From Pantoea nemavictus (GTDB lineage Bacteria; Pseudomonadota; Gammaproteobacteria; Enterobacterales; Enterobacteriaceae), in assembly GCF_037479095.1 (NCBI RefSeq), contig NZ_JBBGZW010000001.1:1426001-1490000 (forward strand): DNA of 64,000 nt, read 5' to 3'. How positions within the stretch are numbered: the stretch's first letter is position 1; each line of letters opens with the position of its first letter. Below, piece by piece: positions 34,975 through 44,428 of the stretch. Under the pieces are notes generated by a model, which did not search any database, was not told the origin of the DNA, and saw only the letters and a list, made by a program, of their open reading frames with translations. A program made the translations under genes and the position numbers.

Positions 34975-35802
34975 ATGGCAGAGCAACCCATTATTAAATT
35001 ACGCGACGGCAACATGATGCCGCAGCTTGGACTTGGTGTCTGGCAGGCGAGCATTGACGATGCACGTAACGCTATTCTGGAAGCCTTAAAAGTGGGCTAT
35101 CGCTCCATTGATACCGCCGCCATCTATAAAAATGAGGAGGCGGTTGGACAGGCGCTGCAAGAGACCGATGTCGCGCGCGAAGACATTTTTATCACCACCA
35201 AGCTGTGGAACGACGATCAGACCAACTGGCAGCAGGCGATGGAAACCAGTCTGAAGAAGCTGCAGCTGGAGCAGGTCGATTTGTATCTGATGCATTGGCC
35301 GTGCCCGGAGAAAGATACCTATGTCGACGCCTGGAAAGGGATGATTGAGCTGCAGCAGCAAGGCTTAACCAAAAGTATCGGCGTATGTAATTTCCATGAG
35401 GCGCATCTCAAACGTTTAATCGATGAAACCGGAGTGTCGCCGGTGGTGAACCAGATTGAACTGCATCCGATGCTGCAGCAGCGCACGCTGCATGCGTGGA
35501 ATGCGCTGCACCAGATTCAAACCGAATCCTGGAGCCCGCTGGCGCAAGGCGGTAAAGGCGTGTTCGATCAGGAGATTATCCGCGAGCTGGCGAAGAAGTA
35601 CGGTAAGACGCCGGCGCAAATCGTTATTCGCTGGCATCTGGATAGCGGTTTGGTGGTGATTCCGAAGTCGATTACGCCGGAGCGTATCCGCGAGAATTTC
35701 CAGGTGTTTGATTTTAGGTTAGATAAGACTGAGGTGAGTGAAATCAGTAAGCTGGATAGCGGTAATCGTCTGGGGCCGGATCCGGAAGCGTTTAACGGCT
35801 AG
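34975..35802 (+). CDS. dkgA: 2,5-diketo-D-gluconate / aldehyde reductase DkgA
   Basis: A 275-residue NADPH-dependent aldo-keto reductase (E. coli 275). The catalytic tetrad is visible: D in YRSIDTAAIYKNEEAVGQAL, Y in the same segment, K in FITTKLWNDD, and H in LMHWPCP. The C-terminal cofactor loop is PKSITPERIRENFQVFDF. It reduces 2,5-diketo-gluconate, methylglyoxal and other small carbonyls. AAGGAG sits five bases before the ATG. In E. coli it follows yqhD; here yqhD is absent. Confidence 0.96.
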   Translation: MAEQPIIKLRDGNMMPQLGLGVWQASIDDARNAILEALKVGYRSIDTAAIYKNEEAVGQALQETDVAREDIFITTKLWNDDQTNWQQAMETSLKKLQLEQVDLYLMHWPCPEKDTYVDAWKGMIELQQQGLTKSIGVCNFHEAHLKRLIDETGVSPVVNQIELHPMLQQRTLHAWNALHQIQTESWSPLAQGGKGVFDQEIIRELAKKYGKTPAQIVIRWHLDSGLVVIPKSITPERIRENFQVFDFRLDKTEVSEISKLDSGNRLGPDPEAFNG

Positions 35803-35817
35803 GTTGGTGCGGTCTTC

Positions 35818-35921
35818 CCCTCACCCTAACCCTCTCCCACACGTGGGAGAGGGAATTGTTAGGTGCCAAATCTGCTCGATCTGCTCCCTCGCCCGCTTGC
35901 GGGAGAAGGCTGGGGTGAGGG
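35818..35921. repeat. MITE/BIME-like inverted repeat between dkgA and ftsP
   Basis: The left half is CCCTCACCCTAACCCTCTCC with a CTCTCCCAC/GTGGGAGAG hairpin. The right half is a CTCGCCCGC/GCGGGAGAAG hairpin ending GGCTGGGGTGAGGG. The left flank GGTGCGGT matches the flank of the copy at 1846. It fills the gap between two convergent genes and could act in 3' end formation. Confidence 0.85.
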
Positions 35922-35923
35922 CA

Positions 35924-37351
35924 TTACAACGCTGGATTCACCAGCATCTGCCCCGCCGTACCGCGATCCGCCATCTCTAACGTTTGGCTGTAATAGACAA
36001 ACGGGAAATGCTCTGACGAACTCTGCGGGAAACTCACCAGCAGCTCTACGCTACCATCAACCCACACGGTATCTTTCCAGCCGCGATCTTCGCCCATCGG
36101 CTGCGCGCCATTCACGTTCTTAATCAGGAACATCACGCCCTGAATATGCAGCGACTGCGGGCGATCGGCGTGGATGATCCAGCGTTCAAAGGTGCCTTGT
36201 TGCACGGTGGTGTCAATGCGGTTCATGTCCCACAGCACGCCGTTAATGCCCGGCTCGCTGTCACCAATGCGGAACTCACGCGTGCGCACCGCTACGCCAT
36301 CAAGAATCTGATCCGCCAACAAACGCATCGGCAGGTTATCCGTCACCAGCGGCAACAAACCGGTTGGGCGCAAGCTCAGCACCAGCGTGTTGGTCAGAAT
36401 TGAGGACGGCTCAAACAGACCGCGCAGGCGATCCATCAAGCCCGCCGCCGTTCCGGCGGTAATCGATACTTCATCGCCCTGCGACATATCCACCAATATT
36501 TCACGACGTTCGCCCGGCGCCAGCGTCAGCAGCTGTACCGCAACTGGCGCAGGCAGGAAACCCTGATCGCTGGCAATCACCGTGAAGGGACGATTGTCGG
36601 AGAAGCTGAGATCGAAGCGGCGCGCGTTGGAAGCATTCAGTAAACGCAAACGTACCCAGCCGCGTGAGACTTCGACATACGGATTTTGCACGCCGTTCAC
36701 CAACAGCACATCGCCAACAAAACCGCCGCTGGAGGGTGGGTTGTAAACCGGCGTGGCGAAGTTATCGAGCCGCTTATCCTGAATGATCAACGGGAAATCA
36801 TCGACGCCGTAATGTTTCGGCAGCGGCAGCGATTTGCTGACATCATCTTCAACCAGCCACATGCCGGCCAGGCCGTTATAGACGTGCGGCGCCATGCGGT
36901 TTGGCGTGTTGGCGTGATACCACAGCGTGCCCGCGCCCTGGCGAATCGGCAATACCGGTGCCCAATCGGCACCCGCCGACATCATGCGCGGCGCACCGCC
37001 CATCAACGCGCCCGGCACCTGCAAACCGCTAACGGTCATTGAAACCGGTTCGTTAAGGCGGTTGCTGTAAATCAGCTTCACATCGTCGCCGCTGTAAACG
37101 CGCACCGTTGGGCCGAGATACATACCGTTAAGACCCCACACCGGCACTTTATTGCTGTTGCCGCTGAACGACCAATGGCTGCGCTGCAGGGTCAAAAATA
37201 GCGGTTGTCCGCGACGTGATTCAATCAGCGGCGGAATAGGAAGTGGCGTATCGCCCAATGGCGCGGCGGCGCGGGCGGCGTAAGGCATGGCACTGGAAGC
37301 CAGCGCGACACCGGCAGAAAGTTGAATAAACTGACGTCTGCTGCAAGACAT
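35924..37351 (-). CDS. ftsP: Cell division protein FtsP (SufI)
   Basis: A 475-residue periplasmic multicopper-oxidase-fold protein. The Tat signal peptide has the twin-arginine motif SRRQFIQ, then a hydrophobic run ending AARAA. It follows E. coli SufI closely: ESRRGQPLFLTLQRSHWSFSG, LWYHANTPNRMAPHVYNGLAGMWLVEDD, SRGWVRLRLLNASNARRFDLSF and SQTLEMADRGTAGQMLVNP. As in E. coli SufI, the copper-ligand histidine clusters are mostly missing, consistent with a structural role protecting the divisome under stress. It is last of a parC-plsC-ftsP gene order. Confidence 0.96.
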   Translation of the reverse strand: MSCSRRQFIQLSAGVALASSAMPYAARAAAPLGDTPLPIPPLIESRRGQPLFLTLQRSHWSFSGNSNKVPVWGLNGMYLGPTVRVYSGDDVKLIYSNRLNEPVSMTVSGLQVPGALMGGAPRMMSAGADWAPVLPIRQGAGTLWYHANTPNRMAPHVYNGLAGMWLVEDDVSKSLPLPKHYGVDDFPLIIQDKRLDNFATPVYNPPSSGGFVGDVLLVNGVQNPYVEVSRGWVRLRLLNASNARRFDLSFSDNRPFTVIASDQGFLPAPVAVQLLTLAPGERREILVDMSQGDEVSITAGTAAGLMDRLRGLFEPSSILTNTLVLSLRPTGLLPLVTDNLPMRLLADQILDGVAVRTREFRIGDSEPGINGVLWDMNRIDTTVQQGTFERWIIHADRPQSLHIQGVMFLIKNVNGAQPMGEDRGWKDTVWVDGSVELLVSFPQSSSEHFPFVYYSQTLEMADRGTAGQMLVNPAL

Positions 37352-37437
37352 AAAACTTCAGACCTTTTGAGCGTGGCGTTGAGACGCCGTGTCCATGTTG
37401 TTTTAATTGATTATTGGTTGCTGTGTGGCTTGAGAAC

Positions 37438-37464
37438 GGGGCAGATGATTATCTGCCCCTTTTT
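37438..37464. terminator. Hairpin between plsC and ftsP
   Basis: A 9-base-arm hairpin GGGGCAGAT/ATCTGCCCC with a 4-base loop is followed by TTTTT on the plus strand. On the minus strand, where the genes run, no U-tract follows, so it may only partly attenuate plsC-ftsP readthrough. Confidence 0.4.
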
Positions 37465-37469
37465 GCTGG

Positions 37470-38207
37470 TCAGAGTTTACCGCTTTTTTCACGCTCGGCG
37501 ACTTCGGCGTTCAATTCTTCCAGTTTAGTCGACATTAATTCACGGCAGTGCGTAGCGAGCTTGCGTACCGACGTGGTGGCAAACTGCGACGTATCGACCG
37601 GTGGCAACATCTCGACAATCACTAAACCGTTGTTCCAGCGGTTCAGCTTGATCTTATCGTGGGTGTTGGAAACCACGATAGGAATGATCGGGACACCGGC
37701 CGCCACCGCCGCATGGAACGCGCCGGTTTTGAACGGCAGCAGACCGCGACCGCGACTGCGCGTCCCTTCCGGGAACATCCAGAACGAGATGCGCTTTTTG
37801 TTGAATTGATCCACCAGCTCACCAATGGTGCCGTGCGCTTTCGAGCGGTTATCACGGTCAATCAATAGGTTACCGGTCAGCCAATAGAGCTGGCCAAAAA
37901 ATGGAATCCACAGCAGGCTTTTCTTACCGACGGTCACCGTGGTGGGCTGCACAATCTTGGCAGCGGTGATCATGTCGTAGTTGTTCTGGTGGTTGGCGAT
38001 ATAGATCGCGTTGCCATAATGCGCGGCTTCCGGCGGCTTGCGCAGTTCTACTTTGAGACCAAACACCGTCGACAGCCGACCCAGCATATGGCCGAACGTC
38101 GCCACGTGACGCGGATTACGCGGTGAAAAAAGACACCAGATAATGCCGATAATACTGACCACAATTGAATAAACAATAACAATAATTGCTCGTAAAATTA
38201 GTAACAT
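37470..38207 (-). CDS. plsC: 1-acyl-sn-glycerol-3-phosphate acyltransferase PlsC
   Basis: A 245-residue inner-membrane enzyme (E. coli 245) that acylates lysophosphatidate to phosphatidate. The catalytic HX4D motif is in IANHQNNYDMI, the substrate-binding FPEGTRSRGRGLLPFK follows, and GVPIIPIVVSNTH is conserved. A single N-terminal helix (IIVIVYSIVVSIIGIIWCLF) anchors it. It lies 41 bases after parC in the same direction, as in E. coli. Confidence 0.97.
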   Translation of the reverse strand: MLLILRAIIVIVYSIVVSIIGIIWCLFSPRNPRHVATFGHMLGRLSTVFGLKVELRKPPEAAHYGNAIYIANHQNNYDMITAAKIVQPTTVTVGKKSLLWIPFFGQLYWLTGNLLIDRDNRSKAHGTIGELVDQFNKKRISFWMFPEGTRSRGRGLLPFKTGAFHAAVAAGVPIIPIVVSNTHDKIKLNRWNNGLVIVEMLPPVDTSQFATTSVRKLATHCRELMSTKLEELNAEVAEREKSGKL

Positions 38208-38248
38208 AGATTCCTCAAATTGGGCATTCCATCGCCTGAATTACAGCG

Positions 38249-40519
38249 TTACTCTTCACTCGCGTCAGCTTTTGGACGCGCTGGTGCATTCACTTCTACG
38301 CTATCAATGCGTTGCAGTCCACGCGCTACACTGCCGCGACGACCGCGATCGGCGCGGACTTTCTGCAGATCTTCATCACGCATAATCAGCTTACGCTTGC
38401 CAACGTACAGGGTGATCGACGCGCCTGGCGGCAGAATCAGCAACCATTGTAGTTTGTCGGTGCCCGCTGCAGCATCCGCCGAAGGGATTGAGATGATTTT
38501 GTTGCCCTTGCCTTTCGACATCTGCGGCAGATCGCCGACCGGGAACATCAGCATGCGTCCGGCCTGCGTGATCGCCAGCAGCATATCATCACCCGAATGC
38601 ACCGCCATTGGCGTCATCACTTTGGCGTTTTCCGGCAGCGTCAGCAACGCTTTACCGGCACGATTGCGCGACACCAGATCGGCAAAGGTACAGATGAAAC
38701 CGTAACCGGCATCCGACGCCATCAGCAGTTTCTGATCGTCAGGCTCCATTAGCACCTGCTCCATCACCGCGCCCGGCGGTAGCGTTAGTTTGCCGGTGAG
38801 CGGTTCGCCCTGCCCACGCGCTGACGGCAGCGAAGTGGGATCCAGCGTGTAGCTGCGCCCGGTTGAGTCAATAAAGGCCACCGGCTGATTGCTCTTACCC
38901 CGCGCGGCAGCCAGATAGCTGTCACCCGCTTTGTAGCTCAAACCGGCAGGATCGATATCGTGACCTTTGGCGCTACGCACCCAGCCCATCTGCGACAGCA
39001 CGATGGTGACCGGCTCGGCGCTGACCAGCTCGGTTTCGCTCAGCGCTTTCGCTTCTTCACGCTCGCGCAGCGGCGAACGGCGATCGTCGCCGTAGGTTTG
39101 GCTATCAGCCAGCAGCTCTTTCTTCAGCAGGTTGCTCATCTTGCGCTCTGACGCCAGAATCGCCTGCAGCTGGTCGCGCTCTTTTTCCAGCTCCGCCTGT
39201 TCACCGCGAATCTTCATCTCTTCCAGCTTGGCGAGATGGCGCAGTTTCAATTCGAGAATCGCTTCGGCCTGGGTGTCGCTGATGTCAAAGCGCGACATCA
39301 GCACCGGCTTCGGCTCATCTTCACTGCGGATAATATGGATGACTTCATCAATATTGAGGAACGCTACCAGCATACCTTCAAGGATATGCAGGCGACGCAA
39401 TACGCGATCCAAACGATAGTTGAGGCGGCGCGTCACGGTTGCGCGACGATAAACCAACCACTCAGTGAGGATTTCCAGCAGGTTTTTCACCGCCGGACGG
39501 TTATCCAGACCGATCATGTTCAGGTTAACGCGATAGCTTTTTTCCAGATCGGTGGTGGCAAACAGATGGTTCATCACCTGCTCCACGTCCACGCGATTAG
39601 AGCGCGGCACAATCACCAGACGCGTCGGGTTTTCGTGGTTAGATTCATCACGCAGATCTTCCACCATCGGCAACTTTTTGTTGCGCATCTGGTTGGCAAT
39701 TTGCTCCAGCACGCGCGCACCGGAAACCTGATGCGGCAGCGCGGTGATCACCACATCGCCATCTTCCTTTTTCCACACCGCGCGCTGGCGGATGGAACCG
39801 CGACCGCTTTGATAGATCTTACGGATTTCGCTGCGTGGCGTGATGATTTCGGCTTCGGTCGGATAATCCGGCCCCTGCACAACATCCAACAGCTCATTCA
39901 GCGTGGTTTTGGGATTGTCGATCAGTTTAACCGCGGCTTCAGCCACTTCGCGCAGGTTGTGCGGCGGAATGTCGGTCGCCATCCCCACGGCAATGCCGGT
40001 GGTGCCGTTCAGCAGAATGTTCGGCAGGCGCGCCGGCAACATTTTCGGCTCCTGCAGGGTGCCGTCAAAGTTCGGGATGTAATCGGACGTGCCCTGACCC
40101 AACTCACCCAGCAGGATTTCAGCGTATTTAGACAGGCGCGATTCGGTATAACGCATCGCAGCGAAGGATTTCGGATCGTCCGGCGCACCCCAGTTTCCCT
40201 GGCCATCCACCAGCGGATAGCGATAGGAGAACGGCTGCGCCATCAACACCATCGCTTCATAACAGGCGCTGTCGCCGTGCGGATGGTATTTACCCAGCAC
40301 GTCACCCACGGTACGCGCCGATTTCTTGAATTTGGCAGTGGAATTGAGGCCCAATTCCGACATGGCGTACACAATGCGGCGCTGCACTGGTTTTAGACCG
40401 TCGCCGATATACGGCAGCGCACGATCCATGATCACGTACATGGAGTAGTTCAGGTACGCGTTTTCCGTAAACTTGTGCAGGGCAAGACGCTCTGCACCAT
40501 CCTGCGTCAATTCGCTCAT
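38249..40519 (-). CDS. parC: DNA topoisomerase IV subunit A ParC
   Basis: A 756-residue topoisomerase subunit (E. coli 752). The winged-helix core has the active tyrosine in [13 protein letters not shown], the quinolone-region segment [16 protein letters not shown] keeps Ser80 and Glu84 equivalents (wild type for resistance), and the C-terminal beta-pinwheel begins near residue 500. The ATG at 40519 reproduces the E. coli start MS(E/D)...; an in-frame extension to 40561 is not supported. With ParE it decatenates daughter chromosomes. Confidence 0.98.
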   Translation of the reverse strand: MSELTQDGAERLALHKFTENAYLNYSMYVIMDRALPYIGDGLKPVQRRIVYAMSELGLNSTAKFKKSARTVGDVLGKYHPHGDSACYEAMVLMAQPFSYRYPLVDGQGNWGAPDDPKSFAAMRYTESRLSKYAEILLGELGQGTSDYIPNFDGTLQEPKMLPARLPNILLNGTTGIAVGMATDIPPHNLREVAEAAVKLIDNPKTTLNELLDVVQGPDYPTEAEIITPRSEIRKIYQSGRGSIRQRAVWKKEDGDVVITALPHQVSGARVLEQIANQMRNKKLPMVEDLRDESNHENPTRLVIVPRSNRVDVEQVMNHLFATTDLEKSYRVNLNMIGLDNRPAVKNLLEILTEWLVYRRATVTRRLNYRLDRVLRRLHILEGMLVAFLNIDEVIHIIRSEDEPKPVLMSRFDISDTQAEAILELKLRHLAKLEEMKIRGEQAELEKERDQLQAILASERKMSNLLKKELLADSQTYGDDRRSPLREREEAKALSETELVSAEPVTIVLSQMGWVRSAKGHDIDPAGLSYKAGDSYLAAARGKSNQPVAFIDSTGRSYTLDPTSLPSARGQGEPLTGKLTLPPGAVMEQVLMEPDDQKLLMASDAGYGFICTFADLVSRNRAGKALLTLPENAKVMTPMAVHSGDDMLLAITQAGRMLMFPVGDLPQMSKGKGNKIISIPSADAAAGTDKLQWLLILPPGASITLYVGKRKLIMRDEDLQKVRADRGRRGSVARGLQRIDSVEVNAPARPKADASEE

Positions 40520-40926
40520 TAAGCTCGCATCCTCACTTCGTGGCCCGCAACGGCGGGACATCCGGCGCTCATTTGGCGAGGATATTACCTTATTCGTGCG
40601 GTTTAGTCACAAAGAAGCCAGTGCAGCGAACAGATTCGTCTCATATTAAATAACGTGATATTGGTTGGAAATTTAAAAAGGAATGGGAGCTATATCACAC
40701 TGAATAAGGCAAATAATATGTGAGCAGCTTCGCAATTAACGCCACACCGACAATACCCTATTAATAATGTCCGCTCGCGCGGACAACATTTAGTATTGTT
40801 GCTTGCCGATGACTCTCCTAAATTCATACTCCACAAGACCCACATTTTTGCGCTTCTGATTTCTGGCATGGAATAAATATAAACATCAATTCGCCATTAA
40901 CGTTTTGCCGAAATAAGGGTGACCGC
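40520..40926. promoter_or_regulatory. Intergenic region parC / PTS regulator with a strong palindrome
   Basis: About 400 bases without a gene, holding the parC promoter side and the control region of the rightward PTS regulator. The clearest element is the hairpin TGTCCGC-TCGC-GCGGACA at 40768-40785, about 140 bases before the regulator; it could be an operator or an RNA antiterminator-type structure for the PRD regulator. Confidence 0.5.
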
Positions 40927-42489
40927 ATGCAAATACTGACTTCGCGACAACACCGATTAGTGAAATTGCTGCTGCATCATGCCGCACCGCAGCCCGGTAA
41001 AGAGTTAGCGTCACAGCTTGGCGTGTCTGAGAAAACCATTCAGCGCGATTTGCAGTGGCTTGAGAGCTGGCTCAGCAACTGGTCGCTGCAGCTGGAAAAA
41101 ACGCCGGGACGCGGCGTACGTTTGCGAGTGGATGATATTCAGCAGCGCTTGCTGCTGGAGCAGCAGCTTAACGGCGATGAAAGCAGCCCGGATGCGCTGG
41201 GCCATAATAGCCGCCGGGTGAAAATCGCCTCGCAGCTGTTGAGCGACGCACCGCGCGCCACCTCGATCAGCAAGCTTTCGGAGCGCTACTTCATTAGCCA
41301 GGCCTCCATCGTCAATGATCTGAAGGTGATTGAGGAGTGGTTGCAGCCGTTAGGTTTGCAGCTGCAGCGCGGCCCCGGCGGCACACACATTGAAGGCAAT
41401 GAGCAGGCGCTGCGCCAGGCGATGGTGTCGCTGATTAACGATGTGATGCAGCAAAACGTTGCCGGCACGCCGCTGCTACCGCGGCTCGACCCCGGCAGCC
41501 AGCAAGCGCTGGTGCACTATTTTGGCGATGAGGATGTGGCTTTTGTGCAGGCACTGCTTCAGCACATGGAGCAGCAATTGAGTTATCCGCTGGGCGATGC
41601 GTGGTACCTCAATCTCTGCACCCATATCCTGATCATGATGCATCGCATGGCGCAAGGAAACGCGCTGGCGCTGGAAACCCTGACCAGCGCGCAGGATCTC
41701 GATCAACGAATTCTCACCATCGCCAGGCAGATGGTGACCCAGATTGAGCAGCGTATGTGCTGCGCGCTGCCGGCCGATGAGGTGGGCTTTATTTATCAAT
41801 ATATCGTCTCATCCGGCATTGTGGTGGAAGAGCGCGGTGATAATGCACCGCTACATAATCAATTTTCCACTGCTGAATCGGTAAAAATAACCTGTGAATT
41901 AATTGATCGTTTCTCATCCTTTATTCAGCAGGATTTAGTGCAGGACCGATTATTATTTGAAGGATTGCTGGTACATATAAAACCATTATTAAATCGACTC
42001 AAATACCATATTCATATTCGCAATCCGCTGCTGGAAGATATTCAGCAGGAGATGAAAGAGATATTTTCTTTGACTAAACAGGCGATGCAATTAACTGCAC
42101 GCAGCCAGGGACTTTCATCGGTGGCGGATGACGAAATAGGTTATCTGTGCGTGCATTTCCAGGCCGCGCTGGAGCGACAAATCGCTCACAAACGCATTCT
42201 GGTGGTGTGCTCCAGCGGCGTTGGCACCTCGCATTTGCTTAAGAGCCGCATCCTGCGCGCCTTTCCGGATTGGGAAATTGTTGGCGTCGTCTCGGCCAGT
42301 AATCAGGCTGACTTTTGCCAGCGAGAAACGGTGGATTTGGTGATTACCACCATTCACCTTCACGCCGGCGCTGTTCCGGCAGTGTATGTCAGCGCCTTCT
42401 TTAACGATGACGATATCCGGCGGGTGACTGACGCCATGATTGGTAGCCAGCTACCTGACGGCGCCTTCTGCGCCTTGGCTGAACATTAA
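40927..42489 (+). CDS. PRD-containing PTS transcriptional regulator (MtlR/LicR type without EIIA)
   Basis: A 520-residue regulator. Two N-terminal helix-turn-helix domains (ELASQLGVSEKTIQRDLQWL and an Mga-like SKLSERYFISQASIVNDLKVI), two PRDs with candidate phospho-histidines (HILIMMHRMA; VHIKPLLNRLKYHIH) and a C-terminal EIIB-like domain with a cysteine (ILVVCSSGVGTSHLLKSRI) are visible. No C-terminal EIIA domain is present, unlike full MtlR/LicR. It starts the operon with the PTS genes 17 bases downstream, so it probably activates them when unphosphorylated by its own EIIB. Confidence 0.9.
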   Translation: MQILTSRQHRLVKLLLHHAAPQPGKELASQLGVSEKTIQRDLQWLESWLSNWSLQLEKTPGRGVRLRVDDIQQRLLLEQQLNGDESSPDALGHNSRRVKIASQLLSDAPRATSISKLSERYFISQASIVNDLKVIEEWLQPLGLQLQRGPGGTHIEGNEQALRQAMVSLINDVMQQNVAGTPLLPRLDPGSQQALVHYFGDEDVAFVQALLQHMEQQLSYPLGDAWYLNLCTHILIMMHRMAQGNALALETLTSAQDLDQRILTIARQMVTQIEQRMCCALPADEVGFIYQYIVSSGIVVEERGDNAPLHNQFSTAESVKITCELIDRFSSFIQQDLVQDRLLFEGLLVHIKPLLNRLKYHIHIRNPLLEDIQQEMKEIFSLTKQAMQLTARSQGLSSVADDEIGYLCVHFQAALERQIAHKRILVVCSSGVGTSHLLKSRILRAFPDWEIVGVVSASNQADFCQRETVDLVITTIHLHAGAVPAVYVSAFFNDDDIRRVTDAMIGSQLPDGAFCALAEH

Positions 42490-42506
42490 TTGCTTGAGGA
42501 TTCACC

Positions 42507-42977
42507 ATGGATATTTCCCGCATTCTGACGCCGCGCCGCGTTAACCTGGCGCTGACCGCCACCAGCAAAGAAGAAGCGATTCTTGAGCTGACCGATTTGC
42601 TCTACCACGACGGCGCCATCAGCGACCGCGCCGCCTTTATTGAGGACGTCTGGCTGCGCGAAGCCGAAGGTTCTACCGGCTTCGAAAACCACATTGCCAT
42701 CCCGCACGGTAAATCTGCGGCGGTGAAACAAACCACACTCGCCATCGGCCGCACCCAACATGACATTCCGTGGGAAACGCTGGATGGCAGCCAGGTGCGC
42801 TGCATCATCCTGTTCGCGGTGCGGCTGGAAGATCAGAACACCACCCATATTCGCCTGTTGTCGCAGGTGGCCAGCGCGCTGGCCGATGATGAGGTGATAG
42901 CCCAACTGCTGGTGGAAAACGATGCCAGCAATATCATCCGGCTGTTTAGTCAGTACGCCGAAACCGACCTCTGTTAA
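42507..42977 (+). CDS. Fructose-family PTS EIIA component
   Basis: A 156-residue EIIA-Fru (PTS_IIA_2) protein. The phosphorylated histidine lies in HIAIPHGKS, preceded by VWLREAEGSTGFEN and followed by ILFAVRLEDQNTTHIRLLSQVASAL. It accepts phosphate from HPr (or an FPr protein) and passes it to the EIIB encoded 24 bases downstream. As a free-standing protein it resembles FrvA/FryA-type components; the sugar is unknown. Confidence 0.94.
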   Translation: MDISRILTPRRVNLALTATSKEEAILELTDLLYHDGAISDRAAFIEDVWLREAEGSTGFENHIAIPHGKSAAVKQTTLAIGRTQHDIPWETLDGSQVRCIILFAVRLEDQNTTHIRLLSQVASALADDEVIAQLLVENDASNIIRLFSQYAETDLC

Positions 42978-43001
42978 CCGCCTAACTCTCTGAGGTGACA
43001 C

Positions 43002-43316
43002 ATGAATATCGTCTGTGTAGCGGCCTGCACGGCAGGCATCGCGCATACCTATATTGCGCGCGAAAAACTGATTAAGGGGGCCCACACGTTGGGCCACACC
43101 ATCCACGTGGAAACGCAGGGCACCATCGGCACCGAAACGCCACTGACGGCGGAGGAGATTGCCGCCGCTGACGTGGTGATCCTCGCCGTCGACGTGAAGA
43201 TTAAAGGCGAGGAGCGCTTTCAGGGCAAACCCATTGTGCGAGTGAAAACCGAAGTGGTGATCAAGTCACCGGTTAAATTCCTCGAAAAAGTGGCGGATTC
43301 ACTGGCGCGCGCCTGA
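43002..43316 (+). CDS. Fructose-family PTS EIIB component
   Basis: A 104-residue EIIB-Fru domain protein. The phosphocysteine is in VAACTAGIAHTYIAREKL, the EIIB-Fru signature, followed by KVETQGTIGTETPLTAEEI and ADVVILAVDVKI. The equivalent sequence in FruA reads ACPTGIAHT. It sits 11 bases before the EIIC gene. TGAGGTGACAC precedes the ATG. Confidence 0.95.
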   Translation: MNIVCVAACTAGIAHTYIAREKLIKGAHTLGHTIHVETQGTIGTETPLTAEEIAAADVVILAVDVKIKGEERFQGKPIVRVKTEVVIKSPVKFLEKVADSLARA

Positions 43317-43327
43317 GGAGATCCAGC

Positions 43328-44419
43328 ATGAGTGATAACAAACGCCAGTACGGCCAGGAGATCAAAGGGCATCTGCTCACCGGCATCTCCTGGATGATCC
43401 CGCTGATCGTGGCCGCCGGGATCTGTATCGCGCTCGGCCAGGTGATCGGCGGGCCGGATGTCGGCAAACAGACCGGTAGCCTCGCCTGGATGCTCAATCA
43501 GATTGGCGGCTGGGGCATGGGCTTGATCGTGCCGCTAATCAGCGCAGCAATCGCCTACTCGATCGCCGATCGTCCTGGTTTTGCGCCCGGCCTGATCGTC
43601 GGCTTTATCTGCGGACAGATCGGCACCGGTTTTATCGGCGGCATTCTCGGTGGCTTCCTCGTGGGTTACACGGTGCTGCTGCTGCGTCGCACCATCAGGC
43701 TGCCGAAATCAATGCAGGGCTTAATGCCGATTATGGTGCTGCCGGTGCTCAGCACCATCATTGCGGGGCTGCTAATGATGACCTTTATCGGCCAGCCGAT
43801 TGTCTGGCTGCAAAAGGCGCTGATTGCGCTGCTGGAATCGATGCAGGGCGGCTCGAAGTTTGTGATGGGCGCGATTCTGGGCGCGATGGCCACCTTCGAC
43901 TTCGGCGGACCAGTGAATAAAACCATGTCGCTGTTCGCCGACGGCATGCTGGTTGACGGCATTTACGGGCCGGAAGCGGTGAAGTTTGTCGGCTCGATGA
44001 TCCCGCCGTTCGGCATCACGCTGTCGTATCTGCTGAGTCGCAACAAGTACACCAAAGCGGAAAAAGAGGCGCTGAAAGCCGCCTTCCCGATGGGCATCTG
44101 CATGATTACCGAAGGGGTGATTCCGATTGCGGCGCGTGACCTGTTCCGCGTGGTTGGCAGCTGCGTGGTGGCCTCCGCCCTCGCCGGAGGGCTGATTATG
44201 GTGTGGGGCGTGGGCGCACCGGTGCCGCACGGCGGGATGTTTGTGGTGCCGCTGTTCACCAAACCCTGGCTGTTCTGCTTAGCGCTCGGCATTGGTACCA
44301 CGGTGTGCGGGGTGATGCTGGCGGTGCTGAAAAAACCGGTCACCCAGGCAGATGAAGAGTTCGATGACGTGGAAGCCCCAGGCGTCCGCGATGAAGAGAT
44401 CAAATTCACTCTGGAATAA
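43328..44419 (+). CDS. Fructose-family PTS EIIC permease
   Basis: A 363-residue membrane permease with about nine helices and no fused EIIB. Family segments are GISWMIPLIVAAGICIALGQVI, ADRPGFAPGLIVGFICGQIGTGFIGGILGGFLVGY, FDFGGPVNKTMSLFADGM and EGVIPIAARDLFRV (the conserved EGAIPFA-type substrate-binding motif reads EGVIPIA). It forms the sugar channel that couples transport to phosphorylation, probably at C1 of a ketose, though the sugar cannot be read from sequence. Confidence 0.94.
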   Translation: MSDNKRQYGQEIKGHLLTGISWMIPLIVAAGICIALGQVIGGPDVGKQTGSLAWMLNQIGGWGMGLIVPLISAAIAYSIADRPGFAPGLIVGFICGQIGTGFIGGILGGFLVGYTVLLLRRTIRLPKSMQGLMPIMVLPVLSTIIAGLLMMTFIGQPIVWLQKALIALLESMQGGSKFVMGAILGAMATFDFGGPVNKTMSLFADGMLVDGIYGPEAVKFVGSMIPPFGITLSYLLSRNKYTKAEKEALKAAFPMGICMITEGVIPIAARDLFRVVGSCVVASALAGGLIMVWGVGAPVPHGGMFVVPLFTKPWLFCLALGIGTTVCGVMLAVLKKPVTQADEEFDDVEAPGVRDEEIKFTLE

Positions 44420-44428
44420 GGAGCCACC

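Noticed and set aside
39236..40396. A 386-codon open frame opposite parC
   Set aside because: It is a GC-rich antisense shadow of a clear parC gene; composition is His/Gln/Arg-rich without domains. The same applies to long frames opposite fliI, fliF and lafK.
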